Origin: Candidatus Poribacteria bacterium | Lineage (GTDB): Bacteria > Poribacteria > WGA-4E > WGA-3G | Direction: 5' to 3' | Length of the DNA stretch: 49,779 bases | Assembly: GCA_021295715.1 (NCBI GenBank) | Contig: JAGWBV010000019.1 | Location: 1-49,779, forward strand | In this document: positions 33,374 through 40,485 of the stretch, piece after piece | Layout: each line of letters begins with the position of its first letter | Numbering within the stretch: position 1 is the first letter of the stretch | The notes under the pieces: model-generated | Told to the model about the DNA's origin: nothing | Databases searched by the model: none | The model's input: the letters and a program-made list of their open reading frames with translations, nothing else | Translations under genes and position numbers: made by a program

Positions 33374-33538
33374 TAACCCAAGTTGTCAGTTTTTTATCTA
33401 CATAGCACTCCGCTGGAGTGCGGAAGCAGAAAACTCCTTTTCTATAGACATATCACCCCTACGGGGTGTGAAGAGACACTTTTCCGTAAAAAATCTGTGT
33501 TTAAACACCCAAAACCGATTAGGTAGCAACTTGGGTTA
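33374..33538. mobile_element. MITE-like fold-back element, about 165 bp
   Basis: TAACCCAAGTTG at 33374-33385 is an exact inverted copy of CAACTTGGGTTA at 33527-33538. Two further perfect palindromes lie inside: GCACTCC-GCT-GGAGTGC (33405-33421) and CACCCC-TAC-GGGGTG (33454-33468). There is no coding capacity. The structure fits a non-autonomous mobile repeat; copy number elsewhere is unknown. Confidence 0.5.
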
Positions 33539-33596
33539 TATTATCATTTGCAGGCATCCGATTGTTCCCCTTTCGACTGTATCATTCTCTGAAATT

Positions 33597-34187
33597 CTAT
33601 TCAAGGAATGTAACGCGTTCGTAAATTTCCTGCAAGGGTAATTCGCACTGGATGGAAGGAAGCGGCAGAATCTCGTTATGTTTTTCAAAATCGGTAAAAA
33701 TCCACTGCTTTTCTTGGCGGCGGTAGTGTTCCACAAAAATCTGGTCTTGGGCGACGAGAACGTATTCCTGCAATGATGGGAGTTGGCGATAGTGGGCGAA
33801 TTTTTCACCTCTATCATACACTTCGGTTGAGGGTGAAAGCACCTCTATAACGACAATCGGGTTCAGGAGCGTGTCAAAGACATCGTCTTCAAAACGGGGT
33901 TCCTCACAGACGACACCGACATCAGGATAAAAATAGGATTTTGCTGTGGGAATGCTGATACGCATGTCATTCGCGAAAACAGCACACCCCGTGCCTTGCA
34001 AGTTCGCATGCAATCTTGCAGAAATGTTCATCGTTATCAGATTATGCGGAAAACTTGCTCCGGGCATATTGATAATTTCCCCATTAATATATTCGCTTCT
34101 AACCGTTTCAGCGTCAGGAATTGCCTTGCGTTCTAAAGCGATGTATTCTTCTGATGTGAGGTATGTTTGGGCCCCTCTCGCTGCCAT
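33597..34187 (-). CDS. Uma2 family (DUF820) putative endonuclease, second copy
   Basis: A 196-residue paralogue of the protein at 27599-28177 with the same motif order: YLTSEEYIALERKA, RSEYINGEIINMPGAS, AKSYFYPDVGVVCEEPRFEDDVFDTLLNP and VIEVLSPSTEVYDRGEKFAHYRQL. Both copies conserve PDV and the EVLSPST acidic/lysine-region motif, so both could be active nucleases. The gene is preceded on its strand by an ATG with GGAGGG. It lies between the MITE-like element and a divergent hypothetical gene. The sequence has clearly diverged from the first copy, so this is an old duplication or a separate acquisition. Confidence 0.87.
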   Translation of the reverse strand: MAARGAQTYLTSEEYIALERKAIPDAETVRSEYINGEIINMPGASFPHNLITMNISARLHANLQGTGCAVFANDMRISIPTAKSYFYPDVGVVCEEPRFEDDVFDTLLNPIVVIEVLSPSTEVYDRGEKFAHYRQLPSLQEYVLVAQDQIFVEHYRRQEKQWIFTDFEKHNEILPLPSIQCELPLQEIYERVTFLE

Positions 34188-34252
34188 GATGTCCCTCCAA
34201 GAATTTTTAGTAATTCTATTATAGCGTAGTTACGGGTGAGTGTCAAGATTTC

Positions 34253-34281
34253 TTGACAGATGATCACTGCTGCGATAAAAT
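34253..34281 (+). promoter_or_regulatory. predicted sigma-A promoter for the gene at 34322
   Basis: TTGACA (34253-34258), a 17-base spacer and TAAAAT (34276-34281). The promoter excludes the in-frame TTG at 34253 as a start and supports ATG 34322. Confidence 0.72.
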
Positions 34282-34321
34282 GGGTCCAATGAATCATATA
34301 CCGCACCGAAAGGAAAAATCA

Positions 34322-35017
34322 ATGAACTGCCTTGATTATGGGCTTTCTTTTATTAACTCTGTTGGGAACGGGAATGCTCCCCGCTTTTGGGTCGAATCTC
34401 GATGCCGCATCATAGATGACACAGATGGAAGTTTCAGCGATTATTATCAATGTGGTTCGTGTAAGAGTGAACACACCTTTGCGGAGAAAAATCTCTTCAT
34501 AAATCCGAACTATGACTTCCTCCCTGTTTTTGGTGAAGAACATATAGCGGTATTCAGAAGGCACGCTTACTGCAACGATAACTACGTCGAGTATAGACCG
34601 GCGCGAGATTATTGGGGAGGTGCCCTGTTTGATGTTCAAAAGGCATCGCCGGTCCGAGTCCTTGATAGCAACGCAGCCATTTTTGAGGCGACACGCAAAG
34701 GTCTACCCATCGTAACACACACAGAAATATGGGATACCCATACACAGCAGCGGGCGATTATCGAGTGTCCGGTTAAAACGATGAATATAGATGAAAATGC
34801 AGGCATCTACCAAGTTGATACCGGAATTGTTCTATTTCCAGATCTGTCAAAGCGATACGATCGGCAGATTGAGATGTTCAGTCTCGCTTACGTTGCTTTT
34901 AACGCACCGCACTTCGCTGACTTCGTTATCGAACGCCCCACTGCCATCATTGAAAATGGAGTGGAAGTTACCCAAGTTTACCACTATTCCGTATTCGGCA
35001 TCGGTGAGCGCGAATAA
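34322..35017 (+). CDS. hypothetical protein, unknown family
   Basis: A 231-residue soluble-looking protein that I do not recognise. Features are a CGSCKSEHTF cysteine pair in the N-terminal third, which could bind metal, an aromatic-rich middle (YCNDNYVEYRPARDYWGGALFD in part) and a C-terminal half with TEIWDTHTQQRAIIECPVK and QVYHYSVFGIG. There is no signal peptide. The ATG at 34322 with AAAGGAAA upstream is chosen because a strong promoter occupies the more upstream in-frame positions. The gene lies between the second Uma2 and the sugar-type importer, 120 bases before the latter's start. Confidence 0.65.
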   Translation: MNCLDYGLSFINSVGNGNAPRFWVESRCRIIDDTDGSFSDYYQCGSCKSEHTFAEKNLFINPNYDFLPVFGEEHIAVFRRHAYCNDNYVEYRPARDYWGGALFDVQKASPVRVLDSNAAIFEATRKGLPIVTHTEIWDTHTQQRAIIECPVKTMNIDENAGIYQVDTGIVLFPDLSKRYDRQIEMFSLAYVAFNAPHFADFVIERPTAIIENGVEVTQVYHYSVFGIGERE

Positions 35018-35023
35018 ATTTTC

Positions 35024-35052
35024 TTGCAAAAATTTTAGGCTCCGTATATAAT
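35024..35052 (+). promoter_or_regulatory. predicted sigma-A promoter for the sugar-type importer operon
   Basis: TTGCAA (35024-35029), a 17-base spacer and TATAAT (35047-35052). The leader of about 80 bases has a small GACCGG motif and a strong GGAGGAG ribosome site before ATG 35138. Confidence 0.72.
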
Positions 35053-35137
35053 GCGGGATTATAACAGCGAACCGGACAGCAGATTTTGACCGGTGCTGAT
35101 TACAACTCGCACGATCTTTATACGGAGGAGAAAAAAC

Positions 35138-36463
35138 ATGAAAAGTGTTCGCATAAGTTTTGTCTTCGCACTAATACTCGCACTCGCGTTCGTTAGTGCC
35201 TCGAAAGCGGATAACCACCAATCCCAATCCTTAACTATTGTCTGGGCAGAATGGGATCCGGCTAACTATTTGCAGGAACTCTCGAAAGACTTTACAACCG
35301 AAACAGGCATTGCTGTTGATGTGATCCAGATTCCGTGGCCCAATTTCCAAGATAAGGTCTTCACGGCTTTTGTTGGAAAAAGCGATCTCTACGACATTGT
35401 CATTGGAGATAGCCAATGGCTCGGTAGAAACTCTCAAGGCGAAAACTATATCAATCTAACGGAGTGGATTAATGAGAACATAGATGTTGATTCTATCTAT
35501 GGACCCGCGATGACAGCGTTTGCTGAGTATCCAAAAGGCAGCGGAACATACTGGGCATTACCTGCGGAGGTGGATGCCGCTGGATATGTCTATCGGAAAG
35601 ACTTATTTGAAGATCCAAACGAAATGAAGGCGTTCCAAGCGAAGTATGGCTACGCACTCGCTCCGCCGAAAACCTACGACCAACTCCGCGATATCGCTGA
35701 ATTCTTCACGCGTCCGGATCAAGACCTATACGGTATCGCAACATGGTATAGCAAGGAATACGACGGCATTACGATGGGTTTCCAGCAGGTAATGTGGAGT
35801 TTTGGCGGTGCTTATGGCGATCCAGACAACCATAAAGTTGCCGGGCACATTAATACAGAGGATGCTGTTAAAGCCCTGGATTTTTACACAGATTTGCTCC
35901 AGTTTTCACCCCCTGATGCCCCGAACTACTATTGGGCAGAGACGCTGAATGCCTATAACTCCGGTAAGGTCGCAATGGCGATGAATTACTTCGCATTCTT
36001 CCCCGGCGTTGTAGACCCTAAATCGAATGCAATTTCGCACGATAAAAGCGGGTTCTTTATCGCCCCTGCTGGTCCGAAAGGGCATTACATCAGTATCGGT
36101 GGACAGGGCATGTCTATTTCTTCCTATTCTAAAAACAAGGATATTGCCAAACAATACATGAAATGGTTTATGCAGAAACCAGTTCAGGAGAAATGGGCAG
36201 CACTTGGAGGGTTTACACCCCACAAAGAGGTGTTGCAGTCGGACACATTTAAGACAGCAACCCCCTTTAACGAAGCTTTTGCCGCGAGCTTCCCGTACCT
36301 ACGCGATTTCTGGGCGGTGCCGGAATACGCAGAACTCTTAGAAGTTTGCCAGACGAATTGGAGTGAAGCCATCTCCAAAATCAAGTCTGCAAAGGAAGCA
36401 CTGGATACCATCGCACGGAAACATGAGGAAATCTTTGAGGACGCAGGCTACTACGACGAATAA
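35138..36463 (+). CDS. ABC transporter extracellular solute-binding protein, family 1
   Basis: A 441-residue periplasmic or lipid-anchor-free binding protein of the maltose/sugar type. It has a signal peptide (MKSVRISF..., core to about residue 24, cleavage after SKA), then the family-1 fold: LTIVWAEWDPANYLQELSKDF, YDIVIGDSQWLGRNSQGENYI, PAEVDAAGYVYRKDLFED, and the hinge region ENTEDAV-like around 240. It captures a carbohydrate or related solute for the two permeases that follow. The ATG at 35138 has GGAGGAG upstream. No ATPase is encoded in the cluster, so the importer must share one with another system. Confidence 0.93.
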   Translation: MKSVRISFVFALILALAFVSASKADNHQSQSLTIVWAEWDPANYLQELSKDFTTETGIAVDVIQIPWPNFQDKVFTAFVGKSDLYDIVIGDSQWLGRNSQGENYINLTEWINENIDVDSIYGPAMTAFAEYPKGSGTYWALPAEVDAAGYVYRKDLFEDPNEMKAFQAKYGYALAPPKTYDQLRDIAEFFTRPDQDLYGIATWYSKEYDGITMGFQQVMWSFGGAYGDPDNHKVAGHINTEDAVKALDFYTDLLQFSPPDAPNYYWAETLNAYNSGKVAMAMNYFAFFPGVVDPKSNAISHDKSGFFIAPAGPKGHYISIGGQGMSISSYSKNKDIAKQYMKWFMQKPVQEKWAALGGFTPHKEVLQSDTFKTATPFNEAFAASFPYLRDFWAVPEYAELLEVCQTNWSEAISKIKSAKEALDTIARKHEEIFEDAGYYDE

Positions 36464-36474
36464 AGCGAGTGGTC

Positions 36475-36574
36475 GGCTATCGAGGCGTTCGCTCCGCTCA
36501 CTTTCGGCAGTCGGTACGTGGCGATTGTGTGTATTTTGCTTGCCACAAGGTCCGCTTACCGACAGCCGATAGCC
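36475..36574. repeat. 100-bp fold-back (inverted repeat) element
   Basis: Three nested perfect stems are present: GGCTATCG (36475-36482) with CGATAGCC (36567-36574), GTCGGTA (36510-36516) with TACCGAC (36557-36563), and GTGGC (36518-36522) with GCCAC (36542-36546). It lies between the binding-protein stop and the first permease and resembles the repeat at 11031-11165. It may be an inserted repeat and could set differential expression of binding protein and permeases. Confidence 0.6.
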
Positions 36575-36582
36575 AAAAAGAT

Positions 36583-37503
36583 ATGCTTACCAACCACCCA
36601 CATCGAGCGTCGCGCGGGATGAGTGACTATCAATTGAAGATGGCATTTATCATGCCCACCATGATTTTGCTCATCTTGATGAACATTTTTCCGCTGCTGT
36701 GGTCGCTATATCTGAGTTTCCATCGCTACAAAGCCTCGATGCCCACACCCCCAAGATTTATCGGTGTTCGTAACTATTCACGCCTCCTCGCCGATCCAGA
36801 GATATGGGGTTATTTTCAAACCACCGCTTATTTTGTGATCCTTGCGGTAGCAGCACAATTCTTTATCGGATTTGGGTTGGCACTGCTCCTGAATCGGGAC
36901 TTCCGGTATAAAGGCTTTGTCACAACGTTGCTTCTGCTACCGATGATGCTATCGCCTGTGGTCGTTGGACTCTTTTGGCGCTTTATCCTTCTCGCAGATA
37001 ACGCCGGTTTGCTAAACTTTTTCCTCAGTCCCTTTTTAAAGTCGCCTATTGGCTGGACAACGAACCCGAAGGTAGCGATGTTAGCCGTTGTTATTGTGGA
37101 CACATGGATGTGGTCTCCATTCATGATGTTGATCGCCTTGGCAGGATTGAGCGCGGTCCCGAAATCTCTCTACGAAGCTGCTGATGTCGATAGAGCGTCC
37201 GCTTGGTTCAAGTTTCGATGGATTACCCTTCCGTTAGTATCCCCTCTTTTACTGATCGCCCTTCTGTTCAGGACGATGGATGCCTTCAAGATGTTTGACA
37301 TCGTCTATGTACTCACACGTGAAGGGGGACCTGGTACTGCTACAGAGACTGTATCAATGAACCTTTATAAACTCGCCTTTCGCAACTACAATACCGGTAA
37401 AGCGTGCGCGATGGCGTATATTCTACTCATTATTATTGTTGCGCTGAGCAATATCTACGTAAAGTACCTTAATCGCGTTAAAGGAGACACACAGGAAACC
37501 TAA
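36583..37503 (+). CDS. sugar-type ABC transporter permease (MalF-like)
   Basis: A 306-residue membrane protein with six predicted helices. The first is MAFIMPTMILLILMNIFPL. The EAA loop that contacts the ATPase is visible as LYEAADVDRASAWFKFRWITLPLV near residues 195-220, and the end is FRNYNTGKACAMAYILLIIIV. It forms the channel together with the next permease. ATG 36583 is chosen because the preceding bases are an intergenic repeat; ATG 36619 is also possible. It overlaps the next gene by one base (TAATG), so translation is coupled. Confidence 0.88.
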   Translation: MLTNHPHRASRGMSDYQLKMAFIMPTMILLILMNIFPLLWSLYLSFHRYKASMPTPPRFIGVRNYSRLLADPEIWGYFQTTAYFVILAVAAQFFIGFGLALLLNRDFRYKGFVTTLLLLPMMLSPVVVGLFWRFILLADNAGLLNFFLSPFLKSPIGWTTNPKVAMLAVVIVDTWMWSPFMMLIALAGLSAVPKSLYEAADVDRASAWFKFRWITLPLVSPLLLIALLFRTMDAFKMFDIVYVLTREGGPGTATETVSMNLYKLAFRNYNTGKACAMAYILLIIIVALSNIYVKYLNRVKGDTQET

Positions 37504-38720
37504 TGCGAAGCCGAAAAAACTTTGTCCACTACGTTATATTGGGGTTTATCGCTGCGGCTGTGGTTGTCTACATCACCCCGATTTATTGGATTTTGGCGAC
37601 ATCTCTAAAGCAATCGACAGATATTACCACAAAACTTCCGAAGTTTGTTTTTGAAATATCGTTAGAGAACTATCAGAAGTTGATGCCGTCAGAGGGTGTG
37701 GCAGATGTAACATATCTGTTTTTAGGAGTGGTGCTTGTCGGATTATTGCTGTTCGGTTTTTTCTCCCTATTTACTGTGAGATTACCCCGTGCCTTGTCGC
37801 TCCGAAATCTCGGCTTAATCTGGAACGGCATCTTCGTTTTAACGTGTCTCTATAGCTTTCTGACGCTGCAACCGCTGCAAAGTCGTCTCCAAACGGATGC
37901 CCGTTTCAACTTCCTATTACTCATCGCCTGCACAATTATAGCGTATCTTTTGATTGCACCGTGGAGAAAAACTGGTGGACTGACATCGCAAACGATAAAA
38001 AAACAGCGACTCACCCTTGTGTTGCCAAGCGTTTTCGGGACGATAGCAATTTGTGTCGTCCTGGCAAATGGTGGGTCCAAGTATTTTTATCAGCTGCTCA
38101 ATAGCATTATTATCGGTGGGGGTAGCACGATTCTTGCTGTAGGACTCGGAACACTTGCAGCTTACGCCTTCTCCCGATTCGACATCGCTGGCAAGGACGA
38201 TCTCCTCTTTTTTATCCTCAGTACACGCATGCTCCCACCTGTTGTTGTTGTGATCCCAATCTATCTGATGTACAGCGCTCTTGGGTTACGGGATACACAC
38301 TTCGGACTGATTTTGCTTTATACTACCTTTAATGTTTCATTTGCGGTGTGGCTCATGAAGGGGTTCATTGATGAAATTCCGAAGGAATATGAGGATGCCG
38401 CGCTTGTTGATGGCTACTCTCGGTTCCAAACCTTCATGAAGGTGATCTTACCGCAGTCTGTCACAGGCATTGCTGCGACTGCTGTGTTCTGTCTCATTAC
38501 AGCGTGGAACGAGTTCGCGTTTGCTCTGGTTCTTACAGAGGTCGGCGGTAGAGCGGTGACCGCGCCCCCTTCAATTACGAGTGCGACGGGTTCTACTGGC
38601 ATGGATTGGGGAAAAATTGCCGCGGGAACCTTTGTTTTTCTCCTGCCCGTTGCCGTTTTCACCTTCCTAATGCGAAGTCACCTCCTGCGCGGCGTCACAT
38701 TCGGCGCAGTAAAGAAGTAA
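37503..38720 (+). CDS. sugar-type ABC transporter permease (MalG-like) with N-terminal insertion
   Basis: A 405-residue membrane protein whose C-terminal part is a standard MalG-type permease: NSIIIGGGSTILAVGLGTLAAYAFSRF, LSTRMLPPVVVVIPIYLMY, the EAA loop EIPKEYEDAALVDGYSRFQTF and a final ALVL...FLLPVAVFTFLMR. Usual family length is about 270-300. The extra length is an insertion of roughly 130 residues between the first helix with its loop (residues 1-65) and the MalG core (from about 200), containing three more predicted helices (about 73-93, 103-118 and 134-150). The insertion has no known motif. The start overlaps the MalF-like gene by one base. Confidence 0.88.
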   Translation: MRSRKNFVHYVILGFIAAAVVVYITPIYWILATSLKQSTDITTKLPKFVFEISLENYQKLMPSEGVADVTYLFLGVVLVGLLLFGFFSLFTVRLPRALSLRNLGLIWNGIFVLTCLYSFLTLQPLQSRLQTDARFNFLLLIACTIIAYLLIAPWRKTGGLTSQTIKKQRLTLVLPSVFGTIAICVVLANGGSKYFYQLLNSIIIGGGSTILAVGLGTLAAYAFSRFDIAGKDDLLFFILSTRMLPPVVVVIPIYLMYSALGLRDTHFGLILLYTTFNVSFAVWLMKGFIDEIPKEYEDAALVDGYSRFQTFMKVILPQSVTGIAATAVFCLITAWNEFAFALVLTEVGGRAVTAPPSITSATGSTGMDWGKIAAGTFVFLLPVAVFTFLMRSHLLRGVTFGAVKK

Positions 38721-38739
38721 GCATTTCTTTTCTGTAGGA

Positions 38740-38754
38740 GCGAGTTTTACTCGC
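38740..38754. repeat. short palindrome after the importer operon
   Basis: GCGAGT-TTT-ACTCGC is a perfect hairpin 20 bases after the MalG-like stop. No T-run follows on the plus strand. The flanking TGTAGGAGCGAG is the kind of short sequence that recurs in such spacers, but further copies were not found in this window. Confidence 0.4.
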
Positions 38755-38803
38755 GACCCTTACCAACAACTGGCAACCTAAAACCCTGAAACCTTATCGA
38801 AAT

Positions 38804-38832
38804 TTGACTTCCGCAATCGGTTTCTGTTATAC
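38804..38832 (+). promoter_or_regulatory. predicted sigma-A promoter for the PhyH-HEAT gene
   Basis: TTGACT (38804-38809), a 17-base spacer and TTATAC (38827-38832). GAGGAGGG lies just before ATG 38862. Confidence 0.65.
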
Positions 38833-38861
38833 TTACTGCAAGCAACAGAGGAGGGCGCAAA

Positions 38862-40271
38862 ATGAGCAATCATGCACTAAAACTCACCGATGCAGAGATG
38901 CGGGATTTCATCATCAACGGGTACGTCAAGGTAAAAGTTGATTTCCCGCCGAGTTTTCACGAGAACGTTTACCAACAACTCGACGAAATGTTTGAAGGGA
39001 CGGGTAATTTGGGAAACAACGTCCTACCACTCATCCCCGAAATTCAGGAGGTCTTTGATCATCCTGTTGTTCACGGCGCGATGCAAAGCGTGCTCGGTGA
39101 AGATTACGCGATGCACTCACACCGATACTGCCATTTCAACCAACAGGGCAGCGAAGGTCAGAATTTCCATAAGGATAGTTACGAAGGGGACGAGCAGATC
39201 CGACGCCACCGATGTCGTTGGACGATGGCGTTCTACTATCCGCAGGATGTCACCGAAGATATGGGATCCACCGCTGTCCTGCCCGGGTCGCAGTATTACG
39301 AGACGGGCGAAAGCGCACACCAACAGCCTGATCTCGCACTCACTGGCGAAGCCGGGACAGTGACCATTGTCCACTACGACTTATGGCATCGTGCAATGCC
39401 GAATCTGAGTGATAAGAAACGCTACATGTTGAAGTTTCTCTTTATCCGACTCGATGAGCCACAAACACCCGCATGGAAAAACAATACCGCTGACTGGCAC
39501 GCGCTCGGCAACGGAGAAACATCCGAACATCCAGAATTGTGGGAATCGCTATGGGACTGGTATAACGGAAAACAGAACAGGGCTGCCAACGGTGTTTCAC
39601 GTACTGAGGTCGATACCCTCATCGAAATCTTGAACGGTGATAATGAGAGAGCTCGGTTAAATGCTGCGTACCGCTTGGGACGGATTGGTGCCACTGCTGT
39701 GCCTGTCTTGAAGCAAGCGTTGTATAGTCGATCTGATGATGCTATCCGCGAGTACGCTGGATACGCTTTAAGCCTCACTGGTGCTTCCGCGGTTCCAACG
39801 CTCATTGACGCATTGCAAGCGACAGATGATTCGGTGCGGGCAAGCGCGGCGTTTGCCTTAGCGGATATGGGAAAAGCCGCACAGGAAGCGATACCTGAGC
39901 TAACACATGCCGCACAAGATCCCCACGATTTGGTCCGACGAAACGCCACAGAAGGGTTGGGACTCATCGGACAACAGGTTTCTGAAAACATGGATTTATC
40001 CGAGACGGTCCAGGTGTTAACAACCCGATTGCAGGATGACCATTATGCGGTTCGTGATAACGCCGCTCGATCTTTAGCAAAATTGGGCACGCTTGCTGAA
40101 CCCGCAATTCCTACACTTGTCGCGCAACTCGAAGATGAGAACCGATATGTCCGTTTCCATGCCGCCTTAGCATTGAAGCAGATTAAGACACCCGAAGCAC
40201 AAGATGCCCTCTTCAATCATCTATTCGCTTCGCGTTGGTGTGCCTTGACAACAAATAACACACCCTATTAG
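38862..40271 (+). CDS. PhyH-type dioxygenase fused to HEAT repeats
   Basis: A 469-residue two-part protein. Residues 1-225 form a phytanoyl-CoA dioxygenase-like domain with iron ligands H103 and D105 in NFHKDSYEGDE, distal H176 in DLWHRAMPNL and a likely 2-oxoglutarate Arg shortly after (DKKRYMLKF). Residues 240-460 are HEAT/PBS-lyase-like repeats, each with the ALxx.. LG.IG pattern, for example NAAYRLGRIGATAVPVLKQAL and VRASAAFALADMGKAAQEAI. HEAT repeats usually bind proteins or hold cofactors, so the fusion suggests targeting of the oxygenase to a partner. It is monocistronic with its own promoter. Its domain 1 is not especially close to the two PhyH proteins at 3.9-5.9 kb. Confidence 0.92.
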   Translation: MSNHALKLTDAEMRDFIINGYVKVKVDFPPSFHENVYQQLDEMFEGTGNLGNNVLPLIPEIQEVFDHPVVHGAMQSVLGEDYAMHSHRYCHFNQQGSEGQNFHKDSYEGDEQIRRHRCRWTMAFYYPQDVTEDMGSTAVLPGSQYYETGESAHQQPDLALTGEAGTVTIVHYDLWHRAMPNLSDKKRYMLKFLFIRLDEPQTPAWKNNTADWHALGNGETSEHPELWESLWDWYNGKQNRAANGVSRTEVDTLIEILNGDNERARLNAAYRLGRIGATAVPVLKQALYSRSDDAIREYAGYALSLTGASAVPTLIDALQATDDSVRASAAFALADMGKAAQEAIPELTHAAQDPHDLVRRNATEGLGLIGQQVSENMDLSETVQVLTTRLQDDHYAVRDNAARSLAKLGTLAEPAIPTLVAQLEDENRYVRFHAALALKQIKTPEAQDALFNHLFASRWCALTTNNTPY

Positions 40272-40292
40272 CGAAAACGTGGATTAAAATTA

Positions 40293-40319
40293 GTAGGCGA
40301 GGTTTCTGACCTCGCCTGC
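40293..40319. terminator. terminator-like hairpin after the PhyH-HEAT gene
   Basis: GGCGAGGT (40296-40303) and ACCTCGCC (40309-40316) form a perfect stem that extends by two more pairs. No T-run follows on either strand. The word GGCGAGGT also builds the hairpin at 43840-43868. Confidence 0.45.
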
Positions 40320-40329
40320 TGCCCGCCGA

Positions 40330-40485
40330 TCACAGACGACTAAAAACCATCTGACAGTGTAGGGAGACCGTGGCATGGGAATCGGGAAGTACTGAATAGT
40401 ATTCTCTGGATCCTGCGGACACGTGCCCCTTGGTCGGATTTACCAGAAAAGCATCCGACCTATCAAACGTGTCATCGCCGTTCAA
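40330..40485 (-). CDS. possible 51-residue ORF overlapping the radical SAM stop
   Basis: TTG at 40485 overlaps the radical SAM TGA (40484-40482) and opens a frame of 51 codons reading (M)[19 protein letters not shown] and ending QMVFSRL. Stop-overlap and an uninterrupted frame are compatible with translational coupling, but no homologue is recognised and chance cannot be excluded. Confidence 0.2.
   Translation of the reverse strand: MNGDDTFDRSDAFLVNPTKGHVSAGSREYYSVLPDSHATVSLHCQMVFSRL

Larger units (their letters stand above)
33180..33596. other. intergenic region with hairpin and fold-back element, 417 bp
   Basis: It holds a hairpin after the TIR-like gene (33201-33233), a 36-codon minus-strand frame (33248-33358) and a 165-bp MITE-like element (33374-33538). 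The remaining bases up to the Uma2 gene end show nothing. Confidence 0.5.

Noticed and set aside
39422-39991. 189-codon minus-strand frame
   Set aside because: It is the mirror of the PhyH-HEAT coding sequence; Ser/Ala/Cys-rich composition is typical of a shadow frame.
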